27,273 nt of DNA from a virus, in IMG/VR virus record IMGVR_UViG_3300009508_001598, positions 1 through 27,273 of that record; one strand, given 5' to 3'. Below, piece after piece: positions 22,819-27,273 of the stretch. The notes below the pieces were generated by a model. It was given only the letters and a program-made list of their open reading frames with translations, was not told where the DNA came from and did not search any database. Each line of letters starts with the position of its first letter. The first letter of the stretch is position 1. Made by a program: the position numbers and the translations under genes.

Positions 22819-23601
22819 ATGAAAAAAGTTACGCAGTATAGTCATGAAGATATTCTTGAGTCGCACAGACACGCGGTAATGGCCCAAACAGCCTACCTAG
22901 ACGGTAAGGAAGCAAAGCCACATTTCAAATCATTAGGTTGGACAGGTCATAAATTCATCGATATCGATGGTGCTCAATGCCATGTTGTCTGGAATAAGAA
23001 AGAAGTTGCAATTGCCTTTAGGGGCACAGAACCTTCGGAATTCACTGATATCCTTGCTGATTTAAATGCGTGGCCAGATGAACCCTTAATCGGACACGGG
23101 AAAGTACATAATGGCTTTCAAAACGAATTAGAAAAATTATGGGTTGATGTCACTAAAGCAGTGACACCACATCTAGGCAAAAAATTGACTCTCTGCGGAC
23201 ATTCTCTAGGTGGTGCAATGGCCACGGTTGCAGCTAGTCGTTTCTCTATGGATATCAGCATCGATTGCCTCTTTACATATGGGTCACCCCGAACAGGTAC
23301 TGCTGATTTCGTCAAGGCGTTTGCTCAAGTTAAACACTTCCGATTTGTAAATAACAATGACATCGTTCCTACAGTGCCCCTGGCTCTGATGGGGTATCGT
23401 CATCATTGTCCGCCAATGTACATCGATTTCAATGGACACATTCATGGCAACCTATCTTGGGGTGCAAGAATGCGAGATAAATTGAAAGGTCGTTGGGCTG
23501 CATTGAAGAAGGGTCAACCATTTGACAATTTCTTCGATCATAGTTCAGCATATTATTCCCAATATACAGGAGAAGAAGCTGATGTTAGCGGAAATGTTTA
23601 G
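22819..23601 (+). CDS. Class 3 lipase-like alpha/beta hydrolase
   Basis: 260 aa from ATG 22819. The fold signatures of fungal-type class 3 lipases are clear: VAIAFRGT (63-70, oxyanion hole), VHNGFQNEL, LTLCGHSLGGAMATV (123-137, nucleophile Ser129), FTYGSPRTG (152-160), FRFVNNNDIVPTVP (174-187, Asp181) and DHSSAYY (240-246, His241). The catalytic triad therefore appears complete. No signal peptide or membrane segment is present, so the enzyme is made in the cytosol or packed in virions. It leads a late operon of small membrane proteins. Attack on host membrane lipids at lysis is an attractive guess; a virion-borne or storage-lipid role is also possible. Confidence 0.88.
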   Translation: MKKVTQYSHEDILESHRHAVMAQTAYLDGKEAKPHFKSLGWTGHKFIDIDGAQCHVVWNKKEVAIAFRGTEPSEFTDILADLNAWPDEPLIGHGKVHNGFQNELEKLWVDVTKAVTPHLGKKLTLCGHSLGGAMATVAASRFSMDISIDCLFTYGSPRTGTADFVKAFAQVKHFRFVNNNDIVPTVPLALMGYRHHCPPMYIDFNGHIHGNLSWGARMRDKLKGRWAALKKGQPFDNFFDHSSAYYSQYTGEEADVSGNV

Positions 23602-23887
23602 TGATACATTATGGATCTACACAGCAATAGCAGGATCATTACTTGGTGCTGGATTCTTATTTTGGTTTAAAGACACTCGGATGGCCACATGGGCTGTTGC
23701 GAAATTCGATGGGCTGCTTGAACACTTAGCAGTTCGATGGGGTTGGACTTGGTTGCAGAATGATCCAGAGGCTTGGCGAAAGAAATATCCAAGAATCACT
23801 GGCAAGATTGATGAATTAGAAGCGCGCCTTGCAAAACTTGAAAAGGTTGAGTGGGACCAATATAAAGAGAAAAAATCAAAAAAATGA
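23582..23887 (+). CDS. Small membrane-anchored protein
   Basis: 101 aa from ATG 23582, with AGGAGA eight bases upstream inside the lipase end; the two genes overlap by 20 nt. One hydrophobic helix (WIYTAIAGSLLGAGFLFWF, ~11-29) is followed by an amphipathic Trp-rich stretch (LAVRWGWTWLQ), then a charged helix (IDELEARLAKLEKVEW) to a Lys-rich end. The predicted layout is a short outside N-terminus with a large cytosolic coiled coil. No family recognised. It could be a holin-like or anchoring partner in this operon. Confidence 0.75.
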   Translation: MLAEMFSDTLWIYTAIAGSLLGAGFLFWFKDTRMATWAVAKFDGLLEHLAVRWGWTWLQNDPEAWRKKYPRITGKIDELEARLAKLEKVEWDQYKEKKSKK

Positions 23888-24093
23888 GACGTTCGACTAG
23901 TCATGTAAAACCAATAACGATAGAGAAATATTTGTCGTATATTGATGTGCGAATGGAACAGCTGACAGAAGAGGCTGCCAAGTGTAACAGTCAATATGAT
24001 AGGCTTTGGTACAACAAAGTAATAAGTGAACTACATTGGGCTAAACTAGGTTCCGAAAATTGTTTTATGGAACCAGAAGACATTAAGGAGTAA
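23884..24093 (+). CDS. Small soluble protein of unknown function
   Basis: 69 aa, MRRSTSHVKPITIEKYLSYI, mostly helical with two Cys and no membrane span. ATG 23884 overlaps the previous stop as ATGA, supporting translational coupling. The C-terminus is acidic (MEPEDIKE). The helix YLSYIDVRMEQLTEEAAKCN could form a dimeric coiled coil. I do not recognise the family. Confidence 0.68.
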   Translation: MRRSTSHVKPITIEKYLSYIDVRMEQLTEEAAKCNSQYDRLWYNKVISELHWAKLGSENCFMEPEDIKE

Positions 24094-24096
24094 CTT

Positions 24097-24258
24097 ATGG
24101 GTTATATTAAAGAAATCTTAACTGAAAGAACATCACTTGACGGAGCAGTATTGATCGGCATTTGTGGTGCAATTATATTATTAGGAGGAGTTGTAAAGTT
24201 AGTAGCATGGGGTGGTTTACTCTATGGTGCGTATACGTTGTTAAAGAAGGAGAAGTAA
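24097..24258 (+). CDS. Short membrane protein, conserved in marine T4-like phages
   Basis: 53 aa, starting MGYIKEILTERTSLDGAV. AAGGAG lies six bases before ATG 24097, partly within the previous gene end. One long hydrophobic region (LIGICGAIILLGGVVKLVAW, then GGLLYGAYTLL) could make one or two spans. Its MGYIKEILTERTSLDG start is familiar to me from other marine myoviruses. It lies one base before the EF-hand protein start. The function is unknown; a holin subunit is possible. Confidence 0.72.
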   Translation: MGYIKEILTERTSLDGAVLIGICGAIILLGGVVKLVAWGGLLYGAYTLLKKEK

Positions 24259-24259
24259 A

Positions 24260-24598
24260 ATGGCCGGAAAGAAAAAGGTACAAGTAGACGAGCATTTAGC
24301 AGCTGCCGATAAAAATGGCGATGGCCACATCTCTATGGAAGAAATCGAAGAGCATATGAATCTTGAGTTCAAACGAAAAGAACTCGAAGACAAAGATGCG
24401 CAACGTGATGCTATTCGTAAGATGGCATGGTTCTCATTGATAGGTCTTTTACTCTATCCCTTTGGTATTTTCCTTACGGATTTCTTCGGATTAGAGAATG
24501 CTGCAAAATTGACTGCTGATATTGCACCAACATATTTTGCTTCAATAGCAGTTTTGGTTTCTGCCTTCTTTGCTGCGGATGCTGTAGGTAAAAAGTAA
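24260..24598 (+). CDS. EF-hand protein with two membrane spans
   Basis: 112 aa. Residues 17-28 (DKNGDGHISMEE) are a canonical 12-residue EF-hand calcium loop with acidic or polar ligands at 1, 3, 5, 9 and 12. A charged helix (FKRKELEDKDAQRDAIRK) follows, then two hydrophobic segments (~54-75 and ~88-108). A single EF-hand ahead of two membrane spans suits a calcium-responsive membrane protein or a dimer. Two spans also fit a class II holin. AAGGAG lies eight bases before the ATG. Similar proteins occur in marine T4-like phages, in my recollection; none is characterised as far as I know. Confidence 0.78.
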   Translation: MAGKKKVQVDEHLAAADKNGDGHISMEEIEEHMNLEFKRKELEDKDAQRDAIRKMAWFSLIGLLLYPFGIFLTDFFGLENAAKLTADIAPTYFASIAVLVSAFFAADAVGKK

Positions 24599-24921
24599 TG
24601 TCAGATTTTGATATTGATGAAAACTCTAATGTGACAATACCAATACGCAATCTTCTAGCTATGATTTTTGCTACTGGTATTATCGTTATGGGATATTTTG
24701 AATTGACTGAACGAATTACAATGCTAGAACGTGATCTACATTTGGCAGAGTCTTATGTTGAGCAGAATAGTGAATTCAGAACCAATTGGGAGCCACCACC
24801 CGAGGTACAAGAAACTGTAAGATTGTCACATAGACACGACATACGTTTAGAGTACATCGAGAAGAAATTGGCTCAATTAGAATCCGAAATGGATAAGGCT
24901 TTAGAAGAACAGATAAAGTAA
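24598..24921 (+). CDS. Membrane-anchored coiled-coil protein
   Basis: 107 aa. A short acidic start (MSDFDIDENSNVTIPIRN) precedes one membrane helix (LLAMIFATGIIVMGYF, ~19-34), then a long helix ending in an acidic coiled coil (IEKKLAQLESEMDKALEEQ). The start shares a base with the previous stop (TAATG). The layout, an inner-membrane anchor with a long coiled coil, is like an i-spanin, although no matching outer-membrane lipoprotein is seen on this strand. It is the last gene of the plus-strand operon and meets the minus operon seven bases later. A weak GAGG/CCTC hairpin at 24923-24935 is the only terminator candidate. Confidence 0.75.
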   Translation: MSDFDIDENSNVTIPIRNLLAMIFATGIIVMGYFELTERITMLERDLHLAESYVEQNSEFRTNWEPPPEVQETVRLSHRHDIRLEYIEKKLAQLESEMDKALEEQIK

Positions 24922-24927
24922 TGAGGA

Positions 24928-25077
24928 TTAACCTCTTCGTTCCTTTATCTTTCTTCGAATCTTGCTTGCAAAGACTTTTGTCTCATCCCATAGATCTATG
25001 GCAATATCCTGAAGATCTTTTACATTACCCACAAAGAATCCCAGAGCAAACCCAATAACTAAACAGAATAATTCCAT
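24928..25077 (-). CDS. Tiny membrane-anchored basic protein
   Basis: 49 aa: a hydrophobic start (MELFCLVIGFALGFFVGNVK) followed by a charged helix ending in a basic tail (KIRRKIKERRG). AGAAGG lies eight bases before ATG 25077, and the gene begins two bases after the previous stop, at the end of the minus operon. No family recognised. The topology should place the basic tail in the cytosol. Confidence 0.58.
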   Translation of the reverse strand: MELFCLVIGFALGFFVGNVKDLQDIAIDLWDETKVFASKIRRKIKERRG

Positions 25078-25079
25078 CG

Positions 25080-25376
25080 TTAGGCCTTCTTACCGTATTT
25101 AATTGTATTTCCATCCTTGGCTTTAGCTTGAGAAGCCATAGGACCGTATCCTCGTTCTAGTCGCATTATACGACCAGGGTCTACATTAGGGTGATGTTTG
25201 ATCACCTCAAAGACTGCCTTTAATTCTTTGTGTCGTTCTTCTGAGGCAGCCCTCTTTTGTTCTTTGATCACAATTTCAAATAACTTGTACAGTTGACTTG
25301 TTTTGAGACCCTTGATTAAATCTTCGGCCTCTGCAGCATAATTGCGTTCATCAATATGATCAGCTTTTCGGTTCAT
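25080..25376 (-). CDS. Small unknown protein of an early operon
   Basis: 98 aa, charged and helical (AAEAEDLIKGLKTSQLYKLF, EQKRAASEERHKELKAVFEV), with a conserved-looking end GRIMRLERGYGPMA. No Cys and no membrane span. The gene overlaps the previous one by 17 nt. The family is unknown. Its place in a sigma70-driven operon suggests early host-takeover action, as for many small T4 early proteins, but this is guesswork. Confidence 0.65.
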   Translation of the reverse strand: MNRKADHIDERNYAAEAEDLIKGLKTSQLYKLFEIVIKEQKRAASEERHKELKAVFEVIKHHPNVDPGRIMRLERGYGPMASQAKAKDGNTIKYGKKA

Positions 25377-25641
25377 CTTTATTATCCCATGATAAAGTTA
25401 TGTCGGCTTCATCTTCCAGCGCGACAGTATATGTGATTGTATCTACAGCACTAGAAAAATCATTGGCCCACATACATGGTTTATAATCATCATCTAGTGC
25501 ATCTCTCAAATAGTCCATAAGTGATTTCAATTCTTCATCTGACACGAAATCTCCCATACCATCTGCTGCGGTCCATTCAGCCTCGATCTGATCTTCTATC
25601 TTTCGAGCACGATATTCGCAAAGACTTACTATATTGCTCAT
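25360..25641 (-). CDS. Small acidic unknown protein
   Basis: 93 aa. SLCEYRARKIEDQIEAEWT forms the first helix, SDEELKSLMDYLRDALDDD the second, then a beta-rich acidic C-terminal part (TVALEDEADITLSWD). GGAG lies seven bases before ATG 25641. The start overlaps the stop of the tiny upstream gene as ATGA. It is strongly acidic, a feature seen in DNA-mimic and inhibitor proteins, but no specific match can be made. Confidence 0.66.
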   Translation of the reverse strand: MSNIVSLCEYRARKIEDQIEAEWTAADGMGDFVSDEELKSLMDYLRDALDDDYKPCMWANDFSSAVDTITYTVALEDEADITLSWDNKDEPKS

Positions 25642-25769
25642 GTGTTATCTCCATCGCAGTACATAAGATCAGATTTGTTAAATTTTACTTTTTCTTTTGT
25701 ATCCAAAAGTGGATATACACTCCCTACAATACCTACTATTAGAAACCAAACCATAATTAAAACTTCCAT
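25638..25769 (-). CDS. Tiny membrane protein linking two operon genes
   Basis: 43 aa: one N-terminal hydrophobic helix (MEVLIMVWFLIVGIVGSVYP) then a polar tail. ATG 25769 shares a base with the upstream stop (TAATG) and the TGA overlaps the next start (ATGA). Being coupled on both sides is the main evidence. The ribosome site is weak. The function is unknown. Confidence 0.6.
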   Translation of the reverse strand: MEVLIMVWFLIVGIVGSVYPLLDTKEKVKFNKSDLMYCDGDNT

Positions 25770-26194
25770 TATCTGTTCTTATCGAATTGTTCTGTGAAGG
25801 TGACGCCTTCGTGTGTGAAGGTAACTGTCGAGTGGCTATAGACCTCTCGTTCTTCTCGTCTGTACTTTGTTGTTACTGTACAAAAGGTACGATAATGAGG
25901 TCGTGCTTTTGATTTATCGTGTCCAATTGCTCCACCAATCACAGCACCAGCAACAGTTGCTTCAGTATCTTTCCCGATTGCATTGCCGATTGCAGCACCT
26001 ATGATTGCCCCACCTAGAGTAGATCCTGTCTTGTCTCCACCGACCAGACGATCTTCACACTCTTCAACAGTGTAGGGTTTTCTTATAACTACTGTTTTAT
26101 ATCGATCCTTTACTACAGGGCCTGAACCAGCAGTAGATTGCGCCACAATGACCGTAAAGAAAAGAGCTGCAGCTCCTATAATAAGTTTTTTCAT
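25769..26194 (-). CDS. Exported glycine-zipper protein
   Basis: 141 aa from ATG 26194 (AAGGAG five bases upstream); a GTG two codons earlier lies too close to that site. Residues 1-24 are a signal peptide (MKKLIIGAAALFFTVIVAQS, then A-G-S cleavage region). There is no lipobox Cys. The centre (TGSTLGGAIIGAAIGNAIG and TVAGAVIGGAIGHDKSKARP) is the glycine-zipper two-helix domain of the Rickettsia 17-kDa antigen type, found in envelope proteins. Two Cys (ECEDR, FCTVTT) flank it and may pair in the periplasm. It leads a sigma70-driven operon, so it probably alters the host envelope early, for example in superinfection exclusion. That role is inferred. Confidence 0.82.
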   Translation of the reverse strand: MKKLIIGAAALFFTVIVAQSTAGSGPVVKDRYKTVVIRKPYTVEECEDRLVGGDKTGSTLGGAIIGAAIGNAIGKDTEATVAGAVIGGAIGHDKSKARPHYRTFCTVTTKYRREEREVYSHSTVTFTHEGVTFTEQFDKNR

Positions 26195-26217
26195 TTCCAC
26201 TCCTTAATAGACATACC

Positions 26218-26246
26218 ATCATATCACATTTAAATGTAAATGTCAA
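26218..26246 (-). promoter_or_regulatory. Sigma70-type promoter before the glycine-zipper operon
   Basis: The minus strand has TTGACA (26241-26246), 17 nt, then TATGAT (26218-26223) with an extended TG. The spacer contains the perfect 12-bp palindrome ACATTTAAATGT (26227-26238). The start near 26211 gives a ~17-nt leader with AAGGAG. It also sits directly behind the S74-type fibre gene. Confidence 0.8.
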
Positions 26247-26249
26247 CCG

Positions 26250-26888
26250 TTATTTTAAAAAATTATAATTAATTTGATAATAGCCATTAACTAATCTAAC
26301 GACTGATGGCATATATTCCTTAACCTCTTGAGCTAGAACACCAGCACTCTCACCTACTAGCCCGAAAGTATTTGCTAACTTATTCCACGTCCAAGTATAA
26401 AGTCTATGACCATTTTCTGTTCTGATATATTGAATATGATCTTTCAGACGAATGTCACTATAGAACCAAAAGTATGGCAGTATTGTTCTATAACCACTTA
26501 CACCATTATGGTTTTGCCATGTCAGATATGCCCTACTACCTACTCGATATACGGCTGGAAAGCTAGGATTGGGTCCATAATTTATCCATTGACCGTCAAA
26601 TTGGCTAGGAAAGTAATTTGTAGAGCAAAAGTACATATTGCCCCCACCATAGGACGTAAAAGCAGCTCTGGGTTGTAGATATGAACCATAGTTCCAGACT
26701 GTTATGCTGGTACCTGAAGGATTATACCAAGGTCGGGGTCTACAATAATACTCGTTTGCATCGTAGATAGCATTCCAAGCCCAGGAGCCATCTACTCCTC
26801 GATATTCAGAATTGTAAATTGGATTGCTGCCACCCATGTATTGCTGAAGTTCAGCATATCCAATAGACCCCGATCCTCTTGTTGGCAT
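26250..26888 (-). CDS. Fibre-type virion protein with shortened S74-like chaperone domain
   Basis: 212 aa. The start MPTRGSGSIGYAELQQYMGG is a typical opening of marine T4-like virion proteins. The middle is rich in Tyr, Trp, Gly and Asn. From residue 143 it carries the Peptidase_S74 signature: SDIRLKDH (S144 and K149 at the Ser-Lys dyad places), then GVLAQEVKEYMPSVV. S74 domains fold fibre trimers and then cut themselves off. Here only ~63 residues follow the Lys and the protein ends just after YYQINYNFL, where normal domains continue with a helical bundle. It shares a base with the upstream gene stop. Self-cleavage may be lost. Confidence 0.82.
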   Translation of the reverse strand: MPTRGSGSIGYAELQQYMGGSNPIYNSEYRGVDGSWAWNAIYDANEYYCRPRPWYNPSGTSITVWNYGSYLQPRAAFTSYGGGNMYFCSTNYFPSQFDGQWINYGPNPSFPAVYRVGSRAYLTWQNHNGVSGYRTILPYFWFYSDIRLKDHIQYIRTENGHRLYTWTWNKLANTFGLVGESAGVLAQEVKEYMPSVVRLVNGYYQINYNFLK

Positions 26889-27273
26889 TAGATCACCACT
26901 CCGACTATATCTATAGCCTTGAAAAAATATTTTGGTGAATCAATTCCAACATTAATCACATCATTAGCTATTGCGGTAATAGTAATATGATCAGTAGGGT
27001 CAGTGATTAAGATGTTGTTATTAGCTTGATGGATGTTTATGAACGTGTCTGGGTCTGTTGGAATATTACCAATAGTTACCGTACCACCAGCAGGGACGTG
27101 CATTATATCTCGATTCTTGTGCATTGAGGTATCGTAAGGTACCGGTGTCTCACCTGCTGCTATTACTTCGGCTGGGTCAGGAAATACTATTCCTGGCTGA
27201 GAGATTTCTGATGTATATTCGTAGGGATCCAAAAAAGGAATACTAATTGCTATTTGGTCATATTCTAAAGCCA
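26888..27273 (-). CDS. Virion-type protein, probable start one base beyond window
   Basis: The frame stays open to the right edge. The last two window bases would complete CAT, hence ATG, if the next base is T, and the first visible residues would be ALEYDQIAISIPFLDP. If so it is ~128 aa and almost complete; a TTG at 27232 is a poorer start. The sequence is Pro/Asp/Ile-rich beta material without membrane spans (HVPAGGTVTIGNIPTDPDTF, ITDPTDHITITAI). It overlaps the S74-type gene by one base (TAATG-like), so both likely belong to one structural operon. I do not recognise a named family; a small baseplate or fibre-accessory protein is a guess. Confidence 0.65.
   Translation of the reverse strand, partial: ALEYDQIAISIPFLDPYEYTSEISQPGIVFPDPAEVIAAGETPVPYDTSMHKNRDIMHVPAGGTVTIGNIPTDPDTFINIHQANNNILITDPTDHITITAIANDVINVGIDSPKYFFKAIDIVGVVI

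Noticed and set aside
1-27273. CRISPR arrays, tRNAs, integrases, transposons or att sites
   Set aside because: No evenly spaced repeats, cloverleaf-like segments, recombinase motifs or terminal inverted repeats were seen on reading both strands. A tRNA scan would be needed to exclude a divergent tRNA.

Overview
The window is a segment of a large T4-like (contractile-tail, myovirus-type) phage genome, AT-rich and very tightly packed. It is most likely a marine phage. The basis is a T4-type replication and late-transcription block in the T4 order gp33 - gp59 - gp32, followed by UvsX and gp41. T4-type late promoters (TATAAATA) are also present, along with virion and fibre proteins of the kind seen in marine cyanophages and pelagiphages. 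No photosystem gene, tRNA, integrase or transposase is visible. The host cannot be fixed from this window: a heme oxygenase plus bilin reductase pair recalls both cyanophages and the uncultured marine phages that carry PcyX-type enzymes.

Layout, left to right. (1) Positions 1-14892 form one long minus-strand late block. Read in transcription order from the late promoter at 14916-14923, it encodes a nuclease-like protein, an FkbM-like methyltransferase, a ligase-like nucleotidyltransferase, a virion structural protein and a small coiled-coil protein. These are followed by a glycan-modification trio (GT32-like glycosyltransferase, sulfotransferase, GT25-like glycosyltransferase), a giant nucleotidyltransferase/P-loop-kinase fusion, three paralogous fibre-like proteins that share an N-terminal module, and a Lys/Glu-rich protein cut by the window edge. 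(2) 14938-19777, minus strand, holds replication, recombination and late-transcription genes: gp33, gp59, gp32 (with a strong terminator behind it), a conserved small protein, UvsX, gp41 helicase and a 91-aa basic protein. (3) 19830-22703, minus strand, is an auxiliary-metabolism and small-membrane-protein block: heme oxygenase, a tiny membrane protein, a ferredoxin-dependent bilin reductase, three more tiny membrane or exported proteins, and a second sulfotransferase. (4) 22819-24921 is the only plus-strand island. It is a late operon with a class 3 lipase followed by five small proteins, four of them membrane proteins, and may be a lysis or envelope module. (5) 24928-26194, minus strand, is an early operon of five short, overlapping ORFs led by a glycine-zipper exported protein. 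(6) 26250-27273, minus strand, holds two fibre-type genes, one with a shortened S74-like chaperone domain and one cut by the right edge.

Regulation is unusually legible. Three minus-strand sigma70-like promoters (before gp33, heme oxygenase and the glycine-zipper operon) share TTGACA, an exact 17-nt spacer and an extended -10. Three perfect TATAAATA late-promoter boxes are visible, two of them overlapping head-to-head in one 12-bp palindrome between heme oxygenase and lipase. The points that most deserve follow-up are the heme-to-bilin pathway with a bilin reductase that appears to lack the PcyA Glu76 equivalent, the set of late enzymes with N-termini resembling the T4 capsid-targeting peptide, the glycan and sulfate modification cluster, and the lipase operon.
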